Source: JBOHER01 sp050701115 (GTDB lineage: Bacteria > Actinomycetota > Actinomycetes > Mycobacteriales > Pseudonocardiaceae). Taken from it: DNA of 43,995 nucleotides. Below the pieces are notes generated by a model. It had not been told where the DNA came from and did no database searches. It was given only the letters and a program-made list of their open reading frames with translations. The first letter of the stretch is position 1; every line of letters starts with the position of its first letter. The stretch is taken from NCBI GenBank assembly GCA_050701115.1, contig JBOHER010000089.1, forward strand, positions 1 through 43,995. The letters are read 5' to 3'. The position numbers and the translations under genes were made by a program. Positions 22,743-30,479 of this stretch are shown piece after piece.

Positions 22743-23962
22743 GGCTGGGCCGCGCCTTCCTCGTCGGCACCGGGGAGCTGCTCGCGGAGGCGGTCTCGCT
22801 CGGCGTGCCGCATACCCCGGACCGCCGCGTTGATCGTCTCGATGTCGACGATGCCGCTGTAGGCACCGTCCCGGTCGACGACGATCGCGCAGGCGTACCG
22901 CGCGGTCAGCATTTCGTTGAGGGTGTCGGACAGCGTCGCGTGCGGCTCGACCACGGCCTCGGCAGGCAGGCCGGTCTCGCCGAGCGGCGCTCCGTCGTCG
23001 GCAGGCCGCAGCTGGTCGGTGCTGACCCATCGGCGGGGACGGCGTTGGGCGTCGAGCACGAGAACAGAGCCCTTGTCGCTCTGCTCGATGATCCGGCGGA
23101 CCTCGTCCCGGGGAGTGCCCTCCCGCACCGTCGGCCAGTCGTGCAGCTCGATGTCCCGGACGCGGCTCAGCCCGCAGCGCTTCAGCGAGGCCCCCCGGCC
23201 GATGAAGTCGGCGACGAAGTCATCCGCCGGGTTGACGAGGATCCGTTCCGGTGTGTCGTACTGCGCGATGTGCGAGTGCTCGCGCAGGATCGCGATGCGG
23301 TCACCCATCTTGATCGCCTCGTCGATGTCGTGGGTGACGAACACGATGGTCTTCTTGATCTCGCTTTGCAGGCGGAGGAACTCGTTCTGCAACCGGTCCC
23401 TGGTAATGGGGTCGATCGCACCGAACGGCTCGTCCATGAGCATGACGTCGGGGTCGGCACTCATCGCGCGAGCGACACCGATCCGTTGACGCTGTCCGCC
23501 GGAGAGCTCCTTCGGGTAGCGGTTGCGGTACTCGCCAGCGCTCATCCCCACCGTCTCGAGCAGCTCGTCGACACGGGCGGTGATGCGGTTACGGTTCCAG
23601 CCGAGCAGCTTGGGGACCGTCGAGATGTTCTCCGCGATGGTCATGTGCGGGAACAACCCGATCTGCTGGATGACATAGCCGATCCGCCTGCGCAGGTGAT
23701 CGGGGTCGACTTTCGTGACGTCCTCGTCATCGAGAAAGATCCGCCCGGAGGTCGGCTCGATCAGCCGGTTGATCAGCTTCATCGTCGTTGTCTTGCCACA
23801 GCCGGAGGGGCCGACGAAGATGACGATCTCGCCCTCGGGGATCTCCAGGGTCAGATCGTCGACGGCGGGCTCGCGTTGCCCGGGGAACCGCTTGGCGAGG
23901 TTCTCCAGCCGGATCTTGACCGTGCCGTTGCCTGCGCCGGCCGCGTTGACGGTGTCGTTCAT
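22739..23962 (-). CDS. Osmoprotectant ABC transporter ATPase with CBS domains
   Basis: The product has 407 residues from ATG 23962, coupled to the upstream permease by ATGA; the long open frame up to 24574 is antisense or out-of-frame reading of that permease. Walker A is GPSGCGKTTTM, the signature LSGGQRQR, Walker B VMLMDEPFGAID, and the switch FVTHDIDEA. Residues about 265-390 form a CBS pair (PTVREGTPRDEVRRIIEQ and ATLSDTLNEMLT with VVDRDGAYSGIV). In OpuA-type importers CBS domains sense ionic strength or nucleotides and gate transport. Confidence 0.9.
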   Translation of the reverse strand: MNDTVNAAGAGNGTVKIRLENLAKRFPGQREPAVDDLTLEIPEGEIVIFVGPSGCGKTTTMKLINRLIEPTSGRIFLDDEDVTKVDPDHLRRRIGYVIQQIGLFPHMTIAENISTVPKLLGWNRNRITARVDELLETVGMSAGEYRNRYPKELSGGQRQRIGVARAMSADPDVMLMDEPFGAIDPITRDRLQNEFLRLQSEIKKTIVFVTHDIDEAIKMGDRIAILREHSHIAQYDTPERILVNPADDFVADFIGRGASLKRCGLSRVRDIELHDWPTVREGTPRDEVRRIIEQSDKGSVLVLDAQRRPRRWVSTDQLRPADDGAPLGETGLPAEAVVEPHATLSDTLNEMLTARYACAIVVDRDGAYSGIVDIETINAAVRGMRHAERDRLREQLPGADEEGAAQP

Positions 23963-24606
23963 CGGAGACCTCGCGATGTCGTGAGCCGGGCGATGAGGAC
24001 GAAGAGCAGGTCGAACAGGATCGCGAGCAGGACGATTCCGAGCATGCCGCCCAGCACGAGGTGGACGCCGACCGGCGTGCCGACGCGGGCGATCCCGCTG
24101 AAGATGTCGTTGCCCAGCCCCGGACCGTTGATGTAGGCGCCGATCGCGGCGATACCGAGGACGAGAAGTGTCGACACCCGCATCCCGGTGAGGATGACCG
24201 GCCAGGCGAGCGGCAGCTCGATGCGCAGCAACCGCCGGGTCCGGCCCATGCCCATGCCCTGCGCGGACTCCACAACCGCCGCATCCACCTCGCGCAGCCC
24301 GACGATCGTGTTCCGGACGATCGGCAGCAGCCCGTACATGACGAGCGCGATGACCACAGGCAGCACGCCCAGCCCCAGCAGGACGAGAAACAGTCCGAAC
24401 AGCGCGAGGGAGGGGATGGTGAGGAAGGTGCCGGTGACCGCCAGCACCAGGTCGCGGGGACGCTCGGTGCGGTAGGTCAGCACGCCCAGCGCCATGCCGA
24501 TGACCGTCGCGATCAGCACCGATCCCGCGACGAGAACGGCGTGCGCGAGCGTGAGCTCGAGCAGGTGCTCCCACCGGCGCTCGAGAAATGCGAGGAAGTC
24601 TCCCAT
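23959..24606 (-). CDS. Osmoprotectant ABC transporter permease (first)
   Basis: The product has about 215 residues from ATG 24606 (MGDFLAFLERRWEHLLELTL); an in-frame ATG at 24618 is an alternative. It has five to six helices, with the loop ESAQGMGMGRTRRLLRIELP for ATPase contact and AAIGAYINGPGLGNDIFSGI typical of the family. It is the first gene of the five-gene operon permease, ATPase, permease, binding protein and nitrilase. The promoter should lie in 24607-24766, where one copy of the 38-bp repeat also sits. Confidence 0.87.
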   Translation of the reverse strand: MGDFLAFLERRWEHLLELTLAHAVLVAGSVLIATVIGMALGVLTYRTERPRDLVLAVTGTFLTIPSLALFGLFLVLLGLGVLPVVIALVMYGLLPIVRNTIVGLREVDAAVVESAQGMGMGRTRRLLRIELPLAWPVILTGMRVSTLLVLGIAAIGAYINGPGLGNDIFSGIARVGTPVGVHLVLGGMLGIVLLAILFDLLFVLIARLTTSRGLR

Positions 24607-24696
24607 GACCACCACCATCCGGCCATGATCACTGTGGCACCGCGGAGGGCACTCGCACAAGGCCGTTGCCCGTATCGAAACGTCTTAACGCCGGAG

Positions 24697-24734
24697 GCGA
24701 CACGTTCAGGGGTTTTGCCCGACGCGAGCCGGGC
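24697..24734. repeat. Direct repeat, copy downstream of the broken ATPase
   Basis: These 38 bases match 26040-26078 except for one missing C; looser similarity continues for about 25 more bases. The partner copy contains the last codons and stop of the IclR gene. The two copies bracket the AAA/DUF4143 pseudogene. Confidence 0.85.
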
Positions 24735-24766
24735 TGCTTGAGCGGGCAGCCGGTTCCATCGGAAGG

Positions 24767-25926
24767 TCAGCGGTCCCACAGCGCGCTGAGCGGTACGGCG
24801 GTCAGCCGGTCGCCGAACGAGAGCGTGCGTGGCCCGGTATAGCAAACGAATCCGTGGATGAAGTCGTCGCCGAGGCGATCGCGCAGCGTGGCGAGGCCCT
24901 TGAAGTCGTGCCGGTCGGCTGCGTCGGTGGACTTGACCTCGACCCCGATTATCCGGCCATTGGTCCGCTCGATGACCAGATCGACTTCGGGCCCGCTGCT
25001 GACGCGCCAGTGATGAAGCCGAACCGGAAACTCAGACCAGGTGGCTTGCTTCGCGAGCTCGTTGACGACGAAGGACTCGACGAGCGGGCCTCGGGCGGGT
25101 GACGCGCGGGCGGTGATGCCTTCAGCGTCGACAGACAGCAAGTGGGCGGCAAGGCCGGTGTCGGTGAGGTGCAGTTTCGGCCGGTGCACCGCGCGTGCGG
25201 TCAGGTTCCGTGACCAGGGTGGCAGGGACCGAACCAGGAAGACAGTCTCGAGCAAGGTGAGGTAGCGACTAACCGTCGTGCGATGAAGCTGGAGATCGCC
25301 TGCTGCCTTGACGAAGTTCAGCTCCTGCGCTGTGTTGGCCGCGCATACGCGGAGCAGCCGATCGAAGTTGCTTGGCTCGTCGATGCGCGCCATTTCTCTG
25401 ATGTCGGTATCGATGACCGCCTGCACGTACGTGCGGTACCACGCGCTGCGCGCACGCGGGGACTTCATGGCGACCGGCTCGGGGTAGCAGCCACGGCAGA
25501 TCAGCCCGAAGTAGTCGCCACGGTTGAAGTCGCTGGCGGCGGACGTCCGCAGCTTCTCGGGGTCGGTGAAGGCGGTGGTCAGGAAGGACGTCGTGGTTCC
25601 AGCGAGCTCCTGCTGCGCGAACGGCCACACCTCCAGGATGCCTGCGCGGCCGGCGAGGGATTCGCTCAGTGATGGCGTGGACAGGAAGCGGGTCGATCCG
25701 GCAAGGACGAACTGCCCGAGATGAACACCTCGGGGTCAGCCTGAGCGGCGGCGCGCAGTGCGACGTCGTCCAGTGTGAGGTAGCTACCGCTCCGTGCCTC
25801 GTTGAGTTGCTGCAGCAGGGTGGTCTTCCCGGCCTGGCGGGGACCGTTGATGATCAGGATTCGAAAGCTGTCGAGGAATTCGTCCGCGTGGTCGGTGATC
25901 CGGCGCGGGACGAGTGCGTCTGCCAT
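24767..25926 (-). pseudogene. AAA ATPase with DUF4143, inactivated by deletion and frameshift
   Basis: The 5' part starts at ATG 25926 after a GGGAAGGGG site and reads MADALVPRRITDHADEFLDS with Walker A INGPRQAGKTTLLQQL. After ADPEVFIS the frame runs to a stop at about 25666. In the next frame the family resumes with GQFVLAGSTRFLSTPSLSES and continues through WPFAQQELAG to the DUF4143 end (WRVSSGPEVDLVIE, GVEVKSTDAAD), stopping at 24767. The expected Walker B segment (a DEVQ-like strand, about 30 residues) between the two parts is missing, so there is a deletion as well as a shift. The gene is flanked by a 38-39-bp direct repeat. Confidence 0.82.
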
Positions 25927-25956
25927 CGCGACGCCCCTTCCCGCTGCGAGGTGGTC

Positions 25957-26017
25957 ACCGACACTTGAGAGGCCTTCGAACCGACACAGTTGCAATGCCG
26001 GACCGACATTTGAGAGG
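25957..26017. repeat. Pair of 16-bp direct repeats upstream of the broken ATPase
   Basis: ACCGACACTTGAGAGG (25957-25972) and ACCGACATTTGAGAGG (26002-26017) differ at one base and are spaced 45 bases apart. They lie in the 5' region of the ATPase remnant, which makes them candidates for a regulatory or recombination site of that unit. Confidence 0.7.
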
Positions 26018-26039
26018 CGAAGAAGACCCGGGAATCGAC

Positions 26040-26078
26040 GCGACACGTTCAGGGGTTTTCGCCCGACGCGAGCCGGGC
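26040..26078. repeat. Direct repeat, copy at the 3' end of the IclR gene
   Basis: This 39-base copy includes the last codons and stop of the IclR-family gene. Its partner is at 24697-24734, on the other side of the ATPase remnant. Confidence 0.85.
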
Positions 26079-26795
26079 AGCGTGGTCGAGCAGCCGGTCG
26101 ACGGCTACCCGCCGTGCCCGGGTTCCGAAGCGTGCCGCGGGCCCCTGCAGCCCCAGCACGCCGATCAGGTCGCCGACTAGATCGAGCACCGGGGCCGCGA
26201 CGGCGTTGAGGTCCTCCTCGCGCTCGCCAACTGCTTCCGCCCAGCCGCGCTCCCGCACCCGTTCGATCTGCTCGACCAGCGCCGGGCGGTCCACGATCGT
26301 GCGGCGCGTGAAGGACGGAAGCCGGCCTGTCGGGAGCTCTCCGCCATACGCGAGGAACACTTTTCCGGTAGCGGTCGCATGCGGGACGGCTCGCCTACCC
26401 ATCTCCGCCACGCTGCGCACCGACGACGGGCTCTGCACGAAGTCGACGGTGATGACTGAGTGCTCGCCAGGAACGGACAGCGTCGCCGTCTCGCCGGTCG
26501 CTTCGGTCAGGGCGACCAGGTGGGCACGGGCCAGCGTGCGGAGGTCGATCCGGGCGAGGGCGGCGTAGCCGAGCTCGACCAGCCGGGGCCCTAGCCGGTA
26601 ACGGCCGGTTTCCGGCACGCGGCGGACCAACTCGGCCTGGACCAGCGTGGCGAGCAGACGCGAGGCGGTACTCACGTTGACCCCCGCCCGGCGGGCCAGC
26701 TCGTTGTTGCCGAGGTCGCGAGACGACTCCGCGAGAACGTCGAGAATCCCCACCGCACGTTCCACGGTGGCCATCGGGCGATGCGTTGTCTGCAT
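26049..26795 (-). CDS. IclR family transcriptional regulator
   Basis: The product has 248 residues from ATG 26795, preceded by CCGGAGGCCC; an upstream in-frame start at 26879 would overlap the divergent gene. The N-terminal winged helix contains VERAVGILDVLAESSRDLGN and VNVSTASRLLATLVQAELV. The effector domain has the family's TATGKVFLAYGGELP and REEDLNAVAAPVLD. It is divergent from the one-carbon operon, with 76 bp between starts carrying two palindromes, so it most likely controls that operon in response to a small metabolite. Confidence 0.9.
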   Translation of the reverse strand: MQTTHRPMATVERAVGILDVLAESSRDLGNNELARRAGVNVSTASRLLATLVQAELVRRVPETGRYRLGPRLVELGYAALARIDLRTLARAHLVALTEATGETATLSVPGEHSVITVDFVQSPSSVRSVAEMGRRAVPHATATGKVFLAYGGELPTGRLPSFTRRTIVDRPALVEQIERVRERGWAEAVGEREEDLNAVAAPVLDLVGDLIGVLGLQGPAARFGTRARRVAVDRLLDHAARLASGENP

Positions 26796-26811
26796 TGGGC
26801 CTCCGGTGCTA

Positions 26812-26825
26812 GCCTGCCAGCAGGC
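26812..26825. promoter_or_regulatory. Palindrome in the IclR / one-carbon operon promoter region
   Basis: GCCTGC-CA-GCAGGC is a perfect 6+2+6 inverted repeat located 16 bases from the IclR start, a candidate operator for autoregulation. Confidence 0.5.
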
Positions 26826-26838
26826 ATTGTGAAACAGC

Positions 26839-26855
26839 GTTGCCCAAAAGGCAAC
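26839..26855. promoter_or_regulatory. Palindrome just before the one-carbon operon
   Basis: GTTGCC-CAAAA-GGCAAC is a perfect 6-bp inverted repeat with a 5-base centre, ending as the AGGAGG ribosome site of the first operon gene begins. It is similar in size to IclR-family operators and is the best candidate site for the divergent IclR regulator. Confidence 0.55.
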
Positions 26856-26871
26856 AGGAGGCGAACGCCCC

Positions 26872-28074
26872 ATGCGCATCCCCTACGACGTCCCGAAGAT
26901 TCACATGTACACCCGGATCCGCAAGTCGCCGTACTTCTACGCGTCGCGGCGACACGGCGTGCAGTCCTACAGCGTGTGCAACCGCATGTACCACCCACGC
27001 CACTACGACGACCCGATCACCGAGTACTGGAAGCTCGTGCGCGACGTCACTCTCTGGGACGTCGGCGTCGAACGCCAGGTAGAGATCACCGGGCCGGACG
27101 CATTCACGCTGACCAACATGCTCACGCCGCGTGACCTGTCCACCTGCGCGGTCGGGCAGTGCAAGTTCGTGCTGAACACCGATGTCGACGGCGGGATCAT
27201 CAACAACCCGGTGCTGCTGCGTCTGGCCGATGACCAGTTCTGGCTTTCCGTCGCCGACGGCGACGTGCTGCTGTGGGCCAAGGGCGTAGCCAGCCAGGCC
27301 GGCCTCGACGTGCGGGTCGCCGAGCCGGACGTGGCACCGGTGCAGATCCAGGGTCCGAAGTCGCGGGCGCTGATGAGCGACCTGTTCGGCGAGTCGGTCC
27401 ACCAGCTCGCCTACTACCGGATGAGCGAGTTCCAGATCGACGGTATGGACGTCGTCGTGTCCCGCACGGGATACAGCGGCGAGGTCGGTTACGAGGTCTA
27501 CTTGCGCAATGCGAGCCGGGACGCCACGAAACTCTGGGACGCCATCCTCGAAACAGGCAGGCCGCACGACCTCGCCGTGATCGGCCCGTGCCAGATCCGG
27601 CGCGTCGAGGCGGGGATCCTCAGCTACGGCTCGGACATCGCCCTTGACAACAACGGCTACAGCGACTACAGGTTCCTCAATCCCTACGAGGCCGGGCTCG
27701 AGTGGACCGTGAACCTCGACTCCGAAGCCGACTTCATCGGCAAGCAGGCGTTGCGGCGCATCTCCGCGGCGGGCGTGTCGCGCAAGGTCGTCGGGGTGGA
27801 GCTGGGTGGCGACCCGCTCATCGGCTACCTCGAGGACTACCTGCCGGTGCTCGACGGTGACCGGCAGATCGGCCAGGTGTCCTCGGCCTTCTGGTCGCCC
27901 CGGCTGGAGCGCAACGTCGGATTCGCCCTTGTCCCGGTCGAGCGGGCAGAACTCGGGAGCAAACTGAGGATCGTCTCCGCCCGAGGACAGCTCGACGCCG
28001 TCGTCGTGCCCAAGCCCTTCATCGACCCGCGCAAGGAGACCCCGAAGCGGCTACCGGGGCAGGCCGACCGATGA
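26872..28074 (+). CDS. GcvT/DmdA-like tetrahydrofolate-dependent demethylase
   Basis: The product has 400 residues from ATG 26872, with AGGAGG 11 bases upstream. It is a GcvT-fold aminomethyltransferase relative. VWDVSVERQVEI-like and TPRDL-type segments (LWDVGVERQVEITGPDAF, NMLTPRDLSTCAVGQC) and WLSVADGDVLLWAKG resemble the dimethylsulfoniopropionate demethylase DmdA more than the glycine-cleavage T protein. SRTGYSGEVGYEVYL is the family's folate-side motif. Such enzymes move a methyl group from a sulfonium, amine or ether onto tetrahydrofolate, giving 5-methyl-THF. The next gene is MetF-like, which would oxidise that product. Candidate substrates are glycine betaine, dimethylglycine or DMSP; the importer nearby and soxBDAG favour methylated glycines. 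Confidence 0.8.
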   Translation: MRIPYDVPKIHMYTRIRKSPYFYASRRHGVQSYSVCNRMYHPRHYDDPITEYWKLVRDVTLWDVGVERQVEITGPDAFTLTNMLTPRDLSTCAVGQCKFVLNTDVDGGIINNPVLLRLADDQFWLSVADGDVLLWAKGVASQAGLDVRVAEPDVAPVQIQGPKSRALMSDLFGESVHQLAYYRMSEFQIDGMDVVVSRTGYSGEVGYEVYLRNASRDATKLWDAILETGRPHDLAVIGPCQIRRVEAGILSYGSDIALDNNGYSDYRFLNPYEAGLEWTVNLDSEADFIGKQALRRISAAGVSRKVVGVELGGDPLIGYLEDYLPVLDGDRQIGQVSSAFWSPRLERNVGFALVPVERAELGSKLRIVSARGQLDAVVVPKPFIDPRKETPKRLPGQADR

Positions 28075-28964
28075 CGTCGACGGCGCGGGCAGTTACCGCC
28101 GTCCAGGTGCCGGCGCAGGCGCTGGCGACGGCGCTACGGCACCTTAGATACGAGGTGCTGCCGCTGGCCGGAACCGAGGATCTCGTGGTGCGGCACGTGC
28201 CCCGCGACCTTCCGGTGACGGTGACGGTCTCACCGCGCAGGGGTCTGGAACCCACGATCGCGCTCACCGAGGCGCTGTGTCGGCGCGGTTTCCGGGCCGT
28301 GCCGCATCTGGCCGCCCGGCTCATCGTCGACGACGCGCACCTGGCCGACCTGCTGCGTCGCCTGGACCAAGCCGCGGTCACCGACGCGTTCGTCGTCGCA
28401 GGGGATGTCGAGCGGCCGGTGGGAGTCTTCGCCGACTCGTTGACGCTGCTGAGGTCGATGCACCGGCTGCGTCAGTCAGGGGCAGGGCATCGCCTCGAGC
28501 AGGTGGGTGTCGCAGGCTACCCCGAGGGACACCCGCTGGTATCCACCGGGCAGCTGGCCGAGGCCGTGCTCGCAAAGCAAGCAATGGCCACCTATGTGGT
28601 CAGCCAGATGTGTTTCGACGCGGCCGTCATCTCGGCGTGGGTCACCCGGATACGCGGGCAGGGCGTGTCCCTGCCGGTGCACATCGGGATCGCCGGGGTG
28701 GTGGACCGGCGCAAGTTGCTGCGGGTCGCCGGACGGATCGGCCTCGGTCCGTCGGCCCGGTTCCTGCGCAAACACCGGCACGGGTTGGTGCGGCTGCTGC
28801 AGCCCGGCGGGTATCGCCCGGATCACCTGGTCCGGCAGCTGTCGGCCGAGATGGCACAGCCCGAGCGCGGGATCGCCGGACTGCACGTCTACACGCTGGG
28901 CGACCTCGCCTCCACCGAACAGTGGCGCGGGCAGGCACTCGACCGTCTGGGCGAGATGAGGTAA
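28071..28964 (+). CDS. Methylenetetrahydrofolate reductase-like protein
   Basis: The product has 297 residues, with its ATG overlapping the demethylase stop (ATGA). YEVLPLAGTED takes the place of the FEFFPP strand that holds the catalytic glutamate in MetF. VSQMCFDAAVISAWVTRIRG and LPVHIGIAGVVDRRKLLRVA match the FAD/folate barrel region. Similarity to housekeeping MetF is remote, so this is a specialised paralogue. Its place directly after a methyl-THF-producing enzyme suggests it runs in the oxidative direction, 5-methyl-THF to 5,10-methylene-THF. Confidence 0.75.
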   Translation: MTSTARAVTAVQVPAQALATALRHLRYEVLPLAGTEDLVVRHVPRDLPVTVTVSPRRGLEPTIALTEALCRRGFRAVPHLAARLIVDDAHLADLLRRLDQAAVTDAFVVAGDVERPVGVFADSLTLLRSMHRLRQSGAGHRLEQVGVAGYPEGHPLVSTGQLAEAVLAKQAMATYVVSQMCFDAAVISAWVTRIRGQGVSLPVHIGIAGVVDRRKLLRVAGRIGLGPSARFLRKHRHGLVRLLQPGGYRPDHLVRQLSAEMAQPERGIAGLHVYTLGDLASTEQWRGQALDRLGEMR

Positions 28965-28969
28965 CGATC

Positions 28970-30232
28970 ATGCGCCGCCGCCGTACTGCGCGCTACTCCG
29001 CACTCGCCCTGCTCCGCCACGGGATAACCGGCGGGGACTGGCCGCCGGCCTGGCGGGCGCACGAGCCGAAGCGGTCCTACGAAGCCGTCGTCGTGGGAGC
29101 AGGCGTGCACGGCCTTGCCACGGCCTACTACCTCGCGCGCAACCACGGCATCACCGACGTCGCCGTGCTCGACAAGGGTTATGTCGGCGGGGGCGGATCC
29201 GGGCGCAACACCGCGATCATCCGGTCGAACTACCTGACCCCGGAGGGCGTCCGCTTCTACGACCGCTCCCTGAAGTTGTACGAGCGGCTCGCCACGGAGC
29301 TCAACTACAACGTGATGTTCTCCCAACGGGGGCACCTCACGCTGGCGCACAGCGACGCCTCGCTGCGAACCATGCGGTGGCGCGCCGAGGTGAACAAGCT
29401 GTGCGGTGTCTCCTCCGAGGTCATCGGCCCGGACAAGGTGCACGAGCTGGTTCCCTTCCTCGACACCTCGAGCGGGGCCAGGTATCCCATCCTTGGCGCG
29501 CTCCACCACCCACCCGGGGGGATCGTCCGGCACGATGCGGTGGTCTGGGGCTACGCGCGGGCCGCTGACGCGCTCGGGGTGCACATCCACCCCGACACCG
29601 AGGTCACCGGCATCGACGTGTCACACGGACGGGTCACCGGCGTGCGGACGAACCGCGGCCGCATCGCCAGCCCGGTCGTCGTCAACTGCACCGCCGGTTG
29701 GTCCACTTTGGTCTCCGACCTGGCAGGCGTGCGGATGCCGGTGCGGACCTTCCCGCTGCAGGCCGCGGTCACCGAACCGGTCAAACCGTTCCTGCGCACC
29801 GTGGTCGTCTCCGGGACGCTGCATGTCTACGTGAGCCAGACCGACCGGGGTGAGTTGGTGTTCGGGGCCAGCGTCGACCCTTATCCGTCCTACTCCACCC
29901 GGGGGTCGCTCGAGTTCGTCGAGGGGCTGGCCGCGCATGTGCTGCAACTGATGCCGTCGCTGGCCAAGCTGCGAGTGCTCCGGCAGTGGGCCGGACTGTG
30001 CGATATGACGCCGGACTTCGCGCCCATCATGGGCCGCACCGATGTGGACGGCTTCCTGGTCGACGTCGGCTGGGGCACCTACGGCTTCAAAGCAGGCCCG
30101 GTCGCGGGGGAGGCGATGGCCGAGTGCGTCGCGACCGGCGGGGTGCCGGAGGCGATCACGGCGTTCGGGCTCGACCGGTTCGCGGCGGGCCGTCTGGTCG
30201 GGGAGAAGGGTGCGGCCGCGGTCGGCCATTAG
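28970..30232 (+). CDS. soxB: Sarcosine oxidase beta subunit
   Basis: The product has 420 residues from ATG 28970 with GAGGT upstream; the long open frame from 28277 is a shadow of the previous gene. The FAD-binding loop is AVVVGAGVHGLATAYYLA, followed by VGGGGSGRNTAIIRSNY. GGIVRHDAVVWGYARAA is the region that carries the covalent flavin histidine in heterotetrameric sarcosine oxidases. The C-terminal WGTYGFKAGPVAGEAMA closes the FAD site. The enzyme oxidises sarcosine to glycine, with the methyl carbon captured as 5,10-methylene-THF in the alpha subunit. The gene order soxB-D-A-G is canonical. Confidence 0.92.
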   Translation: MRRRRTARYSALALLRHGITGGDWPPAWRAHEPKRSYEAVVVGAGVHGLATAYYLARNHGITDVAVLDKGYVGGGGSGRNTAIIRSNYLTPEGVRFYDRSLKLYERLATELNYNVMFSQRGHLTLAHSDASLRTMRWRAEVNKLCGVSSEVIGPDKVHELVPFLDTSSGARYPILGALHHPPGGIVRHDAVVWGYARAADALGVHIHPDTEVTGIDVSHGRVTGVRTNRGRIASPVVVNCTAGWSTLVSDLAGVRMPVRTFPLQAAVTEPVKPFLRTVVVSGTLHVYVSQTDRGELVFGASVDPYPSYSTRGSLEFVEGLAAHVLQLMPSLAKLRVLRQWAGLCDMTPDFAPIMGRTDVDGFLVDVGWGTYGFKAGPVAGEAMAECVATGGVPEAITAFGLDRFAAGRLVGEKGAAAVGH

Positions 30233-30242
30233 GTGCACGACG

Positions 30243-30479
30243 ATGATCCTGCTTCCCTGTCCATGGTGTGGTCCACGCGACGCCGCCGAATTCGGCTACA
30301 TCGGCGAGGTCGTGGTGCGCCCCGACCCGGCAACGGCCACCCGCGAGCAGTGGCGCGACTACCTCTATCACCGTGCCAACCCGGCAGACTGGACGACGGA
30401 GCGGTGGTACCACCGGATGGGGTGCCGCCGGTATCTGATCCTGCGGCGGCACACGGTGACCAATGAGGTCCGGTCATGA
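30243..30479 (+). CDS. soxD: Sarcosine oxidase delta subunit
   Basis: The product has 78 residues from ATG 30243, short for the family (about 90-100). The zinc ligands are placed as expected: C6 and C9 in PCPWCG, then H57 and C61 in YHRMGC. The delta subunit is a small zinc protein that stabilises the complex. Its stop overlaps the soxA start (ATGA at 30476-30479). Confidence 0.9.
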   Translation: MILLPCPWCGPRDAAEFGYIGEVVVRPDPATATREQWRDYLYHRANPADWTTERWYHRMGCRRYLILRRHTVTNEVRS

